NCBI GenBank assembly: GCA_902826515.1
Contig: CADEFD010000021.1
Location: forward strand, 1-33,829
Direction of reading: 5' to 3'
Length of the DNA stretch: 33,829 nt
Source: an uncultured Acidobacteriota bacterium
GTDB taxonomy: Bacteria; Acidobacteriota; Vicinamibacteria; Vicinamibacterales; UBA2999
Positions 1 to 9,047 of the stretch are shown here, piece after piece (positions within the stretch are counted from its first letter, which is position 1; every line of letters begins with the position of its first letter). The translations under genes were made by a program, and so were the position numbers. The notes below the pieces were generated by a model. The model did no database searches, was not told where the DNA came from, and was given only the letters and a program-made list of their open reading frames with translations.

Positions 1-1347
1 AAGCCCGCGCGCGGCATGCGCGACTTCCTGCCGGCCGACGTCCGCCGCCGGCAGTACGTGATCGGCGTCGTCGCCGAGGTCTTCGAGAGTTACGGCTTCG
101 AACCGCTCGAGACGCCGGCCGTCGAGAACATCGAGACGCTGACCGGCAAGTACGGCGAAGAAGGCGATCGTCTCATCTTCAAGATCCTGAAGCGCGGCGA
201 AGGGGCCGGCACGGGCGAAGCGGATCTTGCGCTGCGCTACGACCTCACGGTGCCGCTGTCACGCGTGGTCGCCGAACACCGGGCGGCGCTGCCGAAGTAC
301 TTCAAGCGCTACCAGGTGCAGCCCGTGTGGCGCGCCGACCGCCCGCAGAAGGGGCGCTTCCGCGAGTTCTACCAGTGCGACGTCGACGCCACCGGCTCGA
401 CGTCGATGGCGGTCGAAGCCGAACTGCTTTCGGCCGGCGCCGACGTGCTGCGCCGCCTCGGCTTCACCGATTTCACGATTCGCCTGAATCACCGGCGCCT
501 GCTCTCGGCGATTCTCGACGTGGCCGGTGTGCCGGCAGACCTGCACGGCACGGCGCTCATCGCCCTCGACAAGGCCGACAAGATCGGGCGCGAGGCGGTG
601 GTCGCCGAGATGACCACGCGCGGCGTCACCGAGGCGGCAGCGGCCACGCTCGTCGCGTTCCTCTTCGGCCTCACCGGCGCGGACAACGGCCCGGCGCTCG
701 AGGCCATCGCCGGCTTCGTCGGCACACACGAGGGCGGCGTGGCGGCGCTCGCCGACCTGCGGGAGATCCTGACGCTTGCGTCAGCGCTCTCGTCAGGCGC
801 GCACGTGCGCATCGACGCCACCCTGGCCCGCGGCCTCGGCTACTACACCGGCGCCATCTTCGAGATTGCTGTCGCTGATCTGGCCGGCAGCCTTGGCGGC
901 GGCGGCCGCTACGACGACCTCGTGGGCATGTTCCTCGGCCAGCGCGTGCCCGCCTGCGGGCTGTCACTCGGGCTCGAACGGATTCTCGTGGTGATGGGAG
1001 AACGCGGCATGTTCCCGGCCGCTGTCGAACGTCCGCCGGCCACCGTGCTCGTAGCCAACTTCGATGGCGGCGCCGTCGGCGACACGCTGGCGCTCGCCGC
1101 CGAGCTGCGCCGCGGCGCCACCGGCACGCCGCTCGCCGTCGAGGTCTATCCCGACACCGACAAGCTCGGGAAACAGTTCAAATACGCCGCCGACCGCGGC
1201 ATTCCGTTCGTGGTCGTCGTCGGCACAGAGGAGCGCCAGCAGGGTCAGGTGACGGTGAAGTCGCTCGGCTCCGGCGCGCAGGAGGCCGTGGCACGAGACC
1301 GCGCGGCCGAGTACATCGTTACGCACATGGGGACTTCACGTGGCTGA
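1..1347 (+). CDS. hisS: Histidyl-tRNA synthetase (5' end outside window)
   Basis: Class II aminoacyl-tRNA synthetase that charges tRNA-His in the cytoplasm. The reading frame is open from base 1, which encodes KPARG just before the Met at position 16; the family normally starts some residues before this RGMxDFLP motif, so the true start is probably upstream. Counting from that Met, motif 2 is visible near residue 110 (FREFYQCDVD). The histidine-specific signature RGLGYYTGAIFE and the motif 3 region GGGRYDDLVG follow, then a C-terminal anticodon-binding domain containing DKLGKQFKYA. The length of about 443 residues from Met16 is normal. The stop overlaps the aspS GTG start by 8 bases, so the two synthetases are probably co-transcribed. 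Confidence 0.95.
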   Translation, partial: KPARGMRDFLPADVRRRQYVIGVVAEVFESYGFEPLETPAVENIETLTGKYGEEGDRLIFKILKRGEGAGTGEADLALRYDLTVPLSRVVAEHRAALPKYFKRYQVQPVWRADRPQKGRFREFYQCDVDATGSTSMAVEAELLSAGADVLRRLGFTDFTIRLNHRRLLSAILDVAGVPADLHGTALIALDKADKIGREAVVAEMTTRGVTEAAAATLVAFLFGLTGADNGPALEAIAGFVGTHEGGVAALADLREILTLASALSSGAHVRIDATLARGLGYYTGAIFEIAVADLAGSLGGGGRYDDLVGMFLGQRVPACGLSLGLERILVVMGERGMFPAAVERPPATVLVANFDGGAVGDTLALAAELRRGATGTPLAVEVYPDTDKLGKQFKYAADRGIPFVVVVGTEERQQGQVTVKSLGSGAQEAVARDRAAEYIVTHMGTSRG

Positions 1348-3106
1348 GCAACTTGGTTCTCTCGCCCGCACGCACACCTGCGGCGCTCTCAGGGTGGCTG
1401 ACGTCGGCGCCCGCACCGTGCTCCTCGGGTGGGTGCAGAAGATCCGCGACCTCGGATCGATCATCTTCCTCGACATCCGCGACCGTCACGGCGTGACGCA
1501 GGTGATCGTGCAGGACGACGCCGACCTGCTCGAACGCGCCAAGCGCCTGCGCAGCGAGTTCGTCGTCGGCATCGAGGGCCTGGTCGAACGCCGGTCACCC
1601 GAGACCGTGAACGCCAAGCTGCCCACGGGCGACGTCGAAGTGCGGGCGTCGTCGGTGCGCCTGCTGAACGAAGCGAAGACGCCGCCCTTCATGATCGGCG
1701 ACGAGCAGAACGTCTCCGAAGAGACGCGCCTCAAGTACCGCTATCTCGACCTGCGCCGGCCGCAGCTGCAGAAGAACGTCATGCTGCGCCACAAGGTCAC
1801 GATGGCGCTGCGCCGCTACTTCGACGACCAGGGCTTCCTCGACATCGAGACGCCGATCCTCACGAAGTCCACGCCGGAAGGCGCGCGCGACTTCCTGGTG
1901 CCGAGCCGCGTGCACCCCGGCGAGTTCTACGCGCTGCCGCAGTCGCCGCAGCTCTTCAAGCAGATCCTCATGATCGCGGGCATGGACCGCTACGTGCAGA
2001 TCGCCCGCTGCTTCCGCGACGAAGCGCTGCGCGCCGACCGGCAGCTCGAGTTCACGCAGATCGACCTCGAGATCTCGTTCGCCACGCCGGAACTGGTCTA
2101 CGAGATCGTCGAAGGGGCGCTCGCCGCCGCGTTCGAGCAGATCGGCGTCACGATCGCGCGGCCGTTCCGCCGCATGCAGTACGCCGAAGCGATCTCGGTC
2201 TACGGGTCCGACAAGCCGGACCTGCGCTTCGGTCTGAAGATCCAGGACGTCGGCCATCTTTTCGCCGAGTCGCCGTTCGGCATCTTCCGCGAGGCGGTGG
2301 CGCACGGCGGCACGGTGCGCGGCTTCGTCATTCCCGGCGCGGCCGCCGCGTCGCGCCGCGAACTGGACGAGATCGTCGAGATGGCCAAGCAGGCGGGCGC
2401 CTCCGGACTCATCTACATGCGCCGCACGGCCGAAGGCGTCCAGAGTTCCGCCAAGGCGATCGGCGAACCCGCGACCATCGCCGTGCTCGAGGCGATGGGG
2501 GCTGGCGCCGCCGATCTCGTGGTGCTGGCCTCCGGCGCGCCCGACGCGGCGTCGAAGGTGCTCGGACAGCTGCGCCTCGCCGTGGCGAAGAAGCGCGGCC
2601 TCATCCCCGACGGGGCGTGGGAGCTGCTCTGGGTGACCGACTTCCCGCTGTTCGAATGGAACGCCGACGAGCAGCGGTGGGACTCGCTGCACCACCCGTT
2701 CACCTCGCCGCGCGAGGAGGACCTGGCGAAGCTGGCGGCCGACCCGGGCAGCGTGCGCGCCCGCGCCTACGACGTCGTGCTGAACGGCTGGGAACTGGGC
2801 GGCGGCAGCATCCGGATTCACGACCGCGAGACGCAGGCCACCGTGTTCCGCCTGCTCGGCCTGAGCGACGAACAGGCGAAGCTGCGCTTCGGCTTCTTCC
2901 TCGAAGCGCTCGAGTACGGCACGCCGCCGCATGGCGGCCTGGCACTCGGCCTCGACCGCATCGTGGCGATGCTGGCGGGGGAGAGCTCGATCCGCGAAGT
3001 GATTCCGTTCCCCAAGACCACGCAGGCCGTGGACCTCATGAGCGACGCGCCGTCCACCGTGGACGCCGCCCAGTTGCGTGAACTGCGGCTCCGCACCGAG
3101 GCTTGA
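1340..3106 (+). CDS. aspS: Aspartyl-tRNA synthetase
   Basis: Charges tRNA-Asp; a bacterial-type class II enzyme of 588 residues, the usual length. The N-terminal OB anticodon-binding fold contains GWVQKIRDLGSIIFLDIRDR. The catalytic core shows YRYLDLRRP, the QSPQLFKQ segment, motif 2 as CFRDEALRADRQLEFTQID, and motif 3 as GGLALGLDRIVAML. The insertion (GAD) domain lies between them, around residues 300-420. The GTG start lies inside the end of hisS, which suggests translational coupling. Leu38 sits where non-discriminating enzymes often carry His (RDHGG), so a discriminating enzyme is more likely, but one residue does not settle it. A hairpin follows the stop directly. Confidence 0.96.
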   Translation: MAEQLGSLARTHTCGALRVADVGARTVLLGWVQKIRDLGSIIFLDIRDRHGVTQVIVQDDADLLERAKRLRSEFVVGIEGLVERRSPETVNAKLPTGDVEVRASSVRLLNEAKTPPFMIGDEQNVSEETRLKYRYLDLRRPQLQKNVMLRHKVTMALRRYFDDQGFLDIETPILTKSTPEGARDFLVPSRVHPGEFYALPQSPQLFKQILMIAGMDRYVQIARCFRDEALRADRQLEFTQIDLEISFATPELVYEIVEGALAAAFEQIGVTIARPFRRMQYAEAISVYGSDKPDLRFGLKIQDVGHLFAESPFGIFREAVAHGGTVRGFVIPGAAAASRRELDEIVEMAKQAGASGLIYMRRTAEGVQSSAKAIGEPATIAVLEAMGAGAADLVVLASGAPDAASKVLGQLRLAVAKKRGLIPDGAWELLWVTDFPLFEWNADEQRWDSLHHPFTSPREEDLAKLAADPGSVRARAYDVVLNGWELGGGSIRIHDRETQATVFRLLGLSDEQAKLRFGFFLEALEYGTPPHGGLALGLDRIVAMLAGESSIREVIPFPKTTQAVDLMSDAPSTVDAAQLRELRLRTEA

Positions 3107-3108
3107 CC

Positions 3109-3126
3109 GCGCGCCAAGCGGCGCGC
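3109..3126 (+). terminator. GC hairpin after aspS, no U-tract
   Basis: A perfect 7-bp inverted repeat (GCGCGCC, loop AAGC, GGCGCGC) begins two bases after the aspS stop. The sequence after it is TACGATTCTG rather than a run of T, so this may be a weak terminator or an mRNA 3'-end stabiliser. It separates aspS from the phoH leader. Confidence 0.35.
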
Positions 3127-3163
3127 TACGATTCTGGCGTCAGAAACTAAGTTACTGATACTG

Positions 3164-3170
3164 AAGGAGA
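3164..3170 (+). promoter_or_regulatory. Strong ribosome binding site of phoH
   Basis: AAGGAGA lies 7 bases before an in-frame ATC codon at 3178 and 37 bases before the first conventional start (GTG, 3208). An in-frame TAA at 3148-3150 limits how far upstream the gene can extend. No ATG, GTG, TTG or CTG occurs in frame between that stop and 3208. The surrounding stretch, about 3127-3173, is noticeably richer in A and T than the rest of the window. Confidence 0.6.
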
Positions 3171-3177
3171 TATCCGC

Positions 3178-4149
3178 ATCAGCACCATCACGACGCGTCG
3201 GATTGCGGTGCCCGAATCGAGCGTCGGCGCGCTCTTCGGCCCGTACGACGAAAATCTGCGGCACGTCGAAGCGCTGCTCAACGTCAAGATCCGGACCCAG
3301 GGGCACGAGCTGCTCGTGGACGGACAGCCGCGCGACACCGCCCGGGTGGAGCAGTGGGTCGGGCAGGTGAGCGGTCTGCTGCACGATGGCCACGCGCTCT
3401 CCGACACCGACATCCGCACGGCCGCGCAGCTCGTCTCGGCCAACGACGGCATCGACCTGCAGGAGCACTTCCTGAAGGGCGGGCAGCTGCGTCAGGTCGG
3501 CCGCCGCCGCATCACCGCCAAGTCGGCCAATCAGCGCCTCTATCTCGACGCGATCGAGAAACACGACATCGTGTTCGGCGTGGGCCCGGCCGGCACCGGC
3601 AAGACCTACCTGGCAATGGCGCAGGCGGTGAGCGCACTGCTCGCCAAGCAGGTCACCCGCATCGTGCTGGCCCGCCCGGCCGTCGAGGCCGGCGAGAAGC
3701 TCGGCTTCCTGCCCGGCGATCTGCAGGAGAAGGTGAATCCCTACCTGCGGCCGCTCTACGACGCCCTCTACGACATGCTCGACGTGGACCGCGCCGAGCG
3801 CCTGCTCGAACGCGGCACGATCGAGGTGGCGCCGATCGCCTTCATGCGCGGCCGCACGCTGAACGACGCCTTCGTCATCCTCGACGAAGCACAGAACACC
3901 ACCGTCGAGCAGATGAAGATGTTCCTGACGCGCCTCGGCTACGGCTCGAAGGCGGTCATCACCGGCGACATCACGCAGATCGACCTGCCCACCGGCCGCA
4001 CCTCGGGCCTCGTGGACGCGCTGCGCATCACCGCCGGCATCGAGGGCATCGCCGTCGTCAGGTTCGACGACCGCGACGTCGTGCGGCACAAGCTCGTGCA
4101 GGCGATCGTCAAGGCGTACGAAGCGGCCGGCGCGGCCACCCGGAGCTAG
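3178..4149 (+). CDS. phoH: PhoH-like ATPase, possible ATC start
   Basis: Cytoplasmic P-loop ATPase of the PhoH family, often linked to RNA metabolism and found beside ybeY and era. Counted from the GTG at 3208, the Walker A motif GPAGTGKT lies at residues 126-133. A Walker B-like [11 protein letters not shown] and the downstream [12 protein letters not shown] motif are intact. The N-terminal KH-like part (about residues 1-110) precedes the ATPase. The conventional call starts at GTG 3208 (313 residues), which has no ribosome binding site. The strong AAGGAGA instead points to ATC at 3178 and adds ten residues ([10 protein letters not shown] follows the start) that look like real protein. The GTG of ybeY starts 2 bases after the stop. 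Function is certain at family level; the start is not. Confidence 0.9.
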   Translation: MSTITTRRIAVPESSVGALFGPYDENLRHVEALLNVKIRTQGHELLVDGQPRDTARVEQWVGQVSGLLHDGHALSDTDIRTAAQLVSANDGIDLQEHFLKGGQLRQVGRRRITAKSANQRLYLDAIEKHDIVFGVGPAGTGKTYLAMAQAVSALLAKQVTRIVLARPAVEAGEKLGFLPGDLQEKVNPYLRPLYDALYDMLDVDRAERLLERGTIEVAPIAFMRGRTLNDAFVILDEAQNTTVEQMKMFLTRLGYGSKAVITGDITQIDLPTGRTSGLVDALRITAGIEGIAVVRFDDRDVVRHKLVQAIVKAYEAAGAATRS

Positions 4150-4151
4150 TC

Positions 4152-4661
4152 GTGCTGGACGTCGCCCTCGTCGCCACGCCCGCGGATCGGGCCGCCGTGC
4201 GCGGACTGGCCGCCTGGCTCGTCCGCACCGCGCCGCGGGCCCTCTCCGGCGCCGTCACGATCGCGATCGTGACCGACCAGCGGATGCGCGCCCTCAACCG
4301 GCAGTTCCGCGGCGTCGATGCCTCGACCGACGTGTTGTCGTTCCCCGCCTCCGCCAAGGCTTCGGCGAGGGCCTCCGGCCCCGGTCATGCTGGTGGCGAT
4401 CTCGGCGACATCGCCATCGCACGCGGCGTAGCCACCCGGCAGGCGAGAGCCGCCGGACACTCGACCGCGACCGAACTTCGCGTCCTGGCGCTGCACGGCC
4501 TGCTGCATCTGGCCGGCTACGACCACGACACCGACGACGGCGAGATGGCACGCGTCGAAGCGCGGCTGCGCCGTAAGGGCGGCCTGACCGGCGGACTCAT
4601 CGAACGCGCCGGGCGGGCGACACCGGCCACGGCCGGCCGTGCCGCGCGGGGCCGGCGATGA
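4152..4661 (+). CDS. ybeY: Endoribonuclease YbeY
   Basis: Metal-dependent single-strand endoribonuclease acting in 16S rRNA 3'-end maturation and 70S ribosome quality control. The family signature HxxxHxxxxxH is complete as HGLLHLAGYDH, with His115, His119 and His125 as the zinc ligands. The upstream STDVLSFP motif is also present. After it comes a loop rich in Ala, Ser and Gly (about residues 70-82). The start is GTG at 4152, just after phoH; the 169 residues match the usual length, and the longer in-frame extension runs inside phoH and is not real. The stop overlaps the next ATG (ATGA). The tail after residue 145 is Arg/Ala-rich and poorly conserved in look. Confidence 0.93.
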   Translation: MLDVALVATPADRAAVRGLAAWLVRTAPRALSGAVTIAIVTDQRMRALNRQFRGVDASTDVLSFPASAKASARASGPGHAGGDLGDIAIARGVATRQARAAGHSTATELRVLALHGLLHLAGYDHDTDDGEMARVEARLRRKGGLTGGLIERAGRATPATAGRAARGRR

Positions 4662-5905
4662 CGCCCCTCGCGATCTTCCTGCTCGCCTGTGGCGCGGTGC
4701 TCGTCGGCACGGTGTCGGCCGCCTTCAGCACGATGATGCGGCTGTCGCTCCGCCTCACCGCCGAACGCAGCGACCGCGACGATCTGCTCGGCCGCTACCT
4801 CGACGACCCGATGCGCCTCTTCATCCCGGCGCGCATCGTGCTCGCCATCATCTACGTCGTGGCCGGCGCCCTGCTGGCCCGCGTCATCGGCATGCAGGCC
4901 GGCCACGGTCTGCCCACGCTCATCGGCGCGATGGCCATCTTCGCGCTGGTCGCCGAGCACCTCGTGCCGCTCGTGCTCATCCGCCACGACCCCGAGGGGG
5001 TGCTGAGTGCCACGCTGCCGGCCTTCCACGCGGTCGAACGCGTGCTGCGGCCGGTCACGCTGGCCCTGCTGAGCGTCAGCCGCACGCCGCCGTCGAGCGA
5101 CGCGGCGAGCGAAGCCGCGGCGCCGGCCAACGGGGCGCCGGTGGTGCCCGCGCCGGAGACGGAGGGCGGTCTCGAGTCGGAACCCGACCAGGCTCGCGCC
5201 CTGCTGCGCTCGATCGTGGACTTCCGCGAGACGCTCGTCCGCGAGGTGATGACGCCGCGGCCCGACATCGTCGCCATCGACGTGGGGAAGAGCCTCGCCG
5301 ACCTGCGCCAGCTCTTCCGCGAGCAGCAGTATTCCCGCGTGCCGGTGTACGAGGGCACGCTCGACAACATCCTCGGCTTCGCGTTCGTGAAGGATCTGGT
5401 GCGCGACGAGGCCGCCGCCGCCCCGACCCTGCGCGACCTGCTGCGCCCTGCGCACTACGTGCCCGAGACGAAGAAGGTACCGGCGCTGCTGCACGAGTTC
5501 CAGCGCGAGCGCGTCCAGAGCGCCATCGTCGTCGACGAGTACGGCGGCACGGCCGGCCTCGTCACGCTCGAGGATCTGATCGAGGAGATCGTCGGCGAAA
5601 TTCGCGACGAATACGACGTGGAGAGTGAAGCCGTGGTGGACGAAGGCGACGGCACGTTCGTCGTGAGCGGCAAGGCCGACGTGTCGGTGCTCGAAGATCA
5701 CTTCGGTGTCACGGTCGAGCGCGCCGGGTTCGACTCGGTGGGCGGCTACCTGCTGGCGTCGCTCGGCCGCGTGCCCGTGAAAGGCGAACGCTTCGACGTG
5801 GGCGATCTCGCGGTCGAGGTCCTCGACGCCGAACGGCGGCGCGTGACGCGCGTGCGGATGCTGCGCCGGCCGGCCGACGCCGACACCGAGACGGCGGGCG
5901 CATGA
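4658..5905 (+). CDS. CorC/HlyC-family CBS-domain membrane protein
   Basis: Predicted inner-membrane protein of the CNNM/CorC group, whose members are implicated in Mg2+ (or Co2+) transport or its control. Residues 1 to about 140 hold hydrophobic segments of the DUF21 type, for example [14 protein letters not shown] at the N-terminus and [16 protein letters not shown] variable Ala/Pro-rich linker follows (about 145-175). Next come two CBS domains, the first opening with VMTPR at residues 197-201 and the second containing [20 protein letters not shown]. The C-terminal transporter-associated domain (about 335-400) has [15 protein letters not shown]. It overlaps ybeY before it and era after it (ATGA junctions), the usual neighbourhood of this family. 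The older name hemolysin C reflects homology, not a proven toxin role. Confidence 0.9.
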   Translation: MTPLAIFLLACGAVLVGTVSAAFSTMMRLSLRLTAERSDRDDLLGRYLDDPMRLFIPARIVLAIIYVVAGALLARVIGMQAGHGLPTLIGAMAIFALVAEHLVPLVLIRHDPEGVLSATLPAFHAVERVLRPVTLALLSVSRTPPSSDAASEAAAPANGAPVVPAPETEGGLESEPDQARALLRSIVDFRETLVREVMTPRPDIVAIDVGKSLADLRQLFREQQYSRVPVYEGTLDNILGFAFVKDLVRDEAAAAPTLRDLLRPAHYVPETKKVPALLHEFQRERVQSAIVVDEYGGTAGLVTLEDLIEEIVGEIRDEYDVESEAVVDEGDGTFVVSGKADVSVLEDHFGVTVERAGFDSVGGYLLASLGRVPVKGERFDVGDLAVEVLDAERRRVTRVRMLRRPADADTETAGA

Positions 5906-6819
5906 CGTCCGGGTTCGTCGCCCTCGTCGGCCGGCCGAATGCCGGCAAGTCCACGCTGTTGAACCAGCTCGTCGGCACCAAGCTCGCCATCGTGTCGGAC
6001 AAGCCGCAGACGACGCGCAACCGCATCGTCGGCGTGCGCACGCGGCCCACCGGGCAGATCGCGTATCTCGACACCCCCGGCATCCACAAGCCGCTGCGCA
6101 AGCTGAACGACCGCATGATGGACGTCTCGCGCGCCGTGCTGCGCGAGGTGGACGTGGTCACGCTCGTCATCGACGCCACCGCTCCGGAAGGTGCCGGCGA
6201 TCGCTTCGTGCGCGAGCTCGTCTCCACCGTGCGCGTGCCGGTGGTCGTGGCGCTGAACAAGGTCGACCTCATGGCCAAGGGCGATCTGCTGCCGCGAATC
6301 GCCGCCCTGGCCGACCGGAAGATCTACGCCGACATCGTGCCCGTGTCGGCCACGACCGGCGAGAACGTGGACCGCCTCGAAGCCGTGCTCCTCTCGCACC
6401 TGCCGGAAGGGCAGCCGCTCTTTCCCGAGGACTACCTCACCGACCAGCCCGAGCGCTTCTTCGCCGCCGAGCTCGTGCGCGAGCAGGTGCTCCGCCACAC
6501 GCACGCCGAGCTGCCCTTCAGCACGGCCGTCGTCGTCGACCAGTTCGGAGAGCCGGACACGCCTGGCGGCCTGCTGCGCCTGCACTGCTCGATCCTCGTC
6601 GAGCGCGCGACGCAGAAGCCGATCCTGCTCGGCAAGGGCGGCTCGATGATCAAGGCCATCGGCACGGCGGCGCGGCTCTCGCTCGAAGCGTTTTTCGACA
6701 CGAAGGTGTATCTCGACCTGCACGTGAAGGTGAAGGAAGACTGGCGCGACGATCCGCGGGCGCTGGCCGACATCGGCCTGCCTGAGATCGACGGCCGTGG
6801 CGGGCGGCGCAAGCGCTGA
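5902..6819 (+). CDS. era: GTPase Era
   Basis: Small-ribosomal-subunit assembly GTPase that binds the 3' end of 16S rRNA. The G motifs are intact: G1 GRPNAGKS (residues 10-17), G2 around KPQTTRNR (34-41), G3 DTPG (57-60) and G4 NKVD (119-122), with SATTGEN as the G5 region. The C-terminal KH domain carries KPILLGKGGSMIKAIG and ends in VKVKEDWRDD. The 305 residues are typical. ATG overlaps the stop of the CorC-like gene. Grouping with phoH and ybeY forms a ribosome-maturation cluster. Confidence 0.97.
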   Translation: MTSGFVALVGRPNAGKSTLLNQLVGTKLAIVSDKPQTTRNRIVGVRTRPTGQIAYLDTPGIHKPLRKLNDRMMDVSRAVLREVDVVTLVIDATAPEGAGDRFVRELVSTVRVPVVVALNKVDLMAKGDLLPRIAALADRKIYADIVPVSATTGENVDRLEAVLLSHLPEGQPLFPEDYLTDQPERFFAAELVREQVLRHTHAELPFSTAVVVDQFGEPDTPGGLLRLHCSILVERATQKPILLGKGGSMIKAIGTAARLSLEAFFDTKVYLDLHVKVKEDWRDDPRALADIGLPEIDGRGGRRKR

Positions 6820-6869
6820 CGCTGTGTTACCCTTGGGCGGTTGTGCTGATCTAGGCCTTCCACACAGTC

Positions 6870-8240
6870 ATGGCTCCGCAGCGAAGAATCGACGTCGTGC
6901 TGGATTCGGTCCGGCGCCTGCTGCGGATCGGCGCGACCGCCAACCTCCAGAATCTCCTTCAGAAGCAGCACCCGGCCGACCTCGGCCAGATCTTCGGTGA
7001 GCTGCACGACGGCGAACGCGCCGCGGCCTTCAGCATCCTGGTCGAACGCCAGCCGCGGCTGGCGATGGAGAGCGTCAGCGAACTCGGCCCCGAACGCGGC
7101 GCCACGTTGCTGGCCGGGCGCTCGGCCGAGGAAATCGCCAAGCTCGTGCAGGAGATTCCGTCCGATGACGCCGCCGCGCTCATCGACCACCTGCCCGAGG
7201 ACCTGTCGAACGAAGTCCTCGAGCTGATGCGCAAGCGCGAGTCGGGACAGGTCGAGAGCCTGCTCGACTATGCCGAGCAGACCGCCGGCCGCATCATGAA
7301 CCCGAACGTCTTCGCGCTCAGCGAAGACCTGACGGTGGCCGAAGCGGTCTCGGCGCTCCAGAACGCCATCAACGTCGAGATGGTGTTCTACCTCTACGTC
7401 GTGGACGGCCGCCGGCACCTCGTGGGCGTCACCTCGCTGCGCCGCCTGCTGCTCGTGGCGCCCGAGACGCCGCTGAAGCGCATCATGACGCCGGACGTCT
7501 TCAGCGTCCGCGTGGATACCGACCAGGAAGAAGCGGCGCGGCTCGTGGCGTCGTACAACCTGCTCGCCATCCCCGTCGTCGACGAGGAAAACAAGCTGGC
7601 CGGCGTCATCACGGTGGACGACGTCATCGACGTCCTCAAGGACGAGGCCACCGAGGACCTCTACCGCCTGGCCGGCGTGTCAGGCGATGAGCGCGTCGAG
7701 ACCCCTGCCTGGGAGGCCCTCAAGAAACGCCTGCCGTGGCTCGGGGTGAATCTCGGGACGGCCTTCCTCGCCGCTTCGGTGGTGGCCGCCTTCGAACACA
7801 CCATCAGCCAGGCCACCGCGCTCGCCGTGTTCATGCCGATTGTGGCCGGCATGGGCGGCAACGCCGGCACCCAGACCCTCACGGTCATCGTGCGCGGGCT
7901 GGCCCTCGGCGAGCTCTCCGGCGCCAACGCCCGCAAGACCCTGTTCAAGGAAGCCGCGATCGGCCTCGGGAACGGCGTCGCCCTCGGGGTCATCGCCGCG
8001 CTCGTGGCCTGGGCCACCAAGGGCAATCCGGTGCTCGGCCTGCTGCTCGGCATGGCGATGATCTGCAACATGCTCGTGGCCTCCACCGCCGGCACCCTCG
8101 TGCCGCTGGGCCTGAAGGCCATGAAAGTGGACCCGGCGCTCGCCTCGTCGGTCTTCATCACCACCTTCACCGACGTCGTGGGCTTTGCCTCGTTCCTGGG
8201 CCTGGCGACCATATTTCTGCGGTATCTCGGCCAGGGGTAG
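6870..8240 (+). CDS. mgtE: Magnesium transporter MgtE
   Basis: Inner-membrane Mg2+ channel/transporter gated by cytoplasmic Mg2+. The N-terminal superhelical MgtE_N domain (about residues 1-130) is followed by a CBS pair (about 135-265, containing AGRIMNPNVF and IPVVDEENKLAGVITVDD). The transmembrane region starts near residue 290, with the MgtE signature MGGNAGTQ at 328-335. The conserved acidic pore-region segment FTDVVGFASFLGL lies near the C-terminus. The 456 residues are normal. The preceding 50-base gap has a 6-bp inverted repeat (CTGTGT 6822-6827, ACACAG 6862-6867) directly before the ATG, of unknown meaning. No M-box-sized leader is present. Confidence 0.95.
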   Translation: MAPQRRIDVVLDSVRRLLRIGATANLQNLLQKQHPADLGQIFGELHDGERAAAFSILVERQPRLAMESVSELGPERGATLLAGRSAEEIAKLVQEIPSDDAAALIDHLPEDLSNEVLELMRKRESGQVESLLDYAEQTAGRIMNPNVFALSEDLTVAEAVSALQNAINVEMVFYLYVVDGRRHLVGVTSLRRLLLVAPETPLKRIMTPDVFSVRVDTDQEEAARLVASYNLLAIPVVDEENKLAGVITVDDVIDVLKDEATEDLYRLAGVSGDERVETPAWEALKKRLPWLGVNLGTAFLAASVVAAFEHTISQATALAVFMPIVAGMGGNAGTQTLTVIVRGLALGELSGANARKTLFKEAAIGLGNGVALGVIAALVAWATKGNPVLGLLLGMAMICNMLVASTAGTLVPLGLKAMKVDPALASSVFITTFTDVVGFASFLGLATIFLRYLGQG

Positions 8241-8246
8241 CCCGGA

Positions 8247-8252
8247 TAGAAT
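8247..8252 (+). promoter_or_regulatory. Possible -10 box upstream of recO
   Basis: TAGAAT matches five of six bases of the sigma-70 -10 consensus and lies 21 bases before the recO GTG, in the short gap after mgtE. No convincing -35 is seen at the right spacing, so this is a weak call. Confidence 0.25.
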
Positions 8253-8272
8253 GAACAACGAGGTCGGCGTCG

Positions 8273-9037
8273 GTGCCCCTCTACACCGCTGATGCGCTGG
8301 TGCTGCGCACGTACAAGCTCGGCGAAGCCGACCGCATCGTGGTCTTCCTGACCCGGGACCGCGGCAAGAAGCGGGGCGTCGCCCAGTCGGCGCGGCGGCC
8401 CCGCTCCCGTTTCGTCGGCGCACTCGAGCCGCTGACCGAGGTGCGGGTGGCCTACTTCGAGAAGGAGCAGCGCGAGCTGGTGAATCTCAACTACGCCGAA
8501 TCCGTGCGGTCCCCGATGGCCACCCCGAACCCCGAGGCCCTGGGCTACAGCGCCTATTTCGCCGAGCTCCTCGACGCGGTCGCCGCCGAGGCCGATCCCG
8601 ACGAGCGCCTGTATCGCCTCGGCACGGCCACGCTCGAGGCCCTGACGGCCGGCGGCCCCGTGGCGCCCATCGCACGGTACTTCGAGTGCTGGCTGCTGCG
8701 CCTGCAGGGGGTGTATCCGCCCGATGTCGCCTGCGCCGAGTGCGGCACCGACTTCGCGACCGACGACGGCGCCTACCTGGCGGTGGAGGGGCACGGCTTC
8801 GTCTGCCGGTCGTGTCACGGCGCTCACGGCACCGACGACCGCTTCCTCTCGTCGCGCGCCCTTGCCTTCATCCGCGCCGCGCGGCGGGTGAAGCCGGCCG
8901 AGGCCGCGGGTCTCGGCGCATCAGACAGCGTGCTCCGCGAACTCGACATGGCGCATCGCGCCCTGCTCGCCTCGCATCTCGATCGGCAGTTGAAGTCGGT
9001 GCGCGTCGTGCAGGCGCTCGGCCGGCCCTCCAGGTAG
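8273..9037 (+). CDS. recO: DNA repair protein RecO
   Basis: Recombination mediator that acts with RecR (and RecF) to load RecA on SSB-coated DNA. The N-terminal OB fold begins with [20 protein letters not shown] and includes [17 protein letters not shown] zinc finger is formed by Cys154, Cys157, Cys178 and Cys181 (CAEC and CRSC pairs). The helical C-terminal region ends with a run around [16 protein letters not shown]. The 254 residues are the usual length. The start is GTG at 8273. An ATG at 8251 is out of frame. The glyQ gene begins 10 bases after the stop. Confidence 0.94.
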   Translation: MPLYTADALVLRTYKLGEADRIVVFLTRDRGKKRGVAQSARRPRSRFVGALEPLTEVRVAYFEKEQRELVNLNYAESVRSPMATPNPEALGYSAYFAELLDAVAAEADPDERLYRLGTATLEALTAGGPVAPIARYFECWLLRLQGVYPPDVACAECGTDFATDDGAYLAVEGHGFVCRSCHGAHGTDDRFLSSRALAFIRAARRVKPAEAAGLGASDSVLRELDMAHRALLASHLDRQLKSVRVVQALGRPSR

Positions 9038-9047
9038 GCGATTCCCG

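Noticed and set aside
1595..2932. A 445-codon minus-strand open frame opposite aspS, with similar ones opposite phoH, ppdK and uvrB
   Set aside because: These are shadows of high-GC coding sequence, with low-complexity translations and no recognisable domain.
5902..6819. Era as a different GTPase (Der or MnmE)
   Set aside because: It has a single G domain followed by a KH domain with the GKGG-type loop, and the length is exactly that of Era.
6820..6869. Possible Mg2+-sensing (M-box) riboswitch before mgtE
   Set aside because: Only 50 bases are available and there is just one 6-bp inverted repeat; an M-box needs well over 100 bases.
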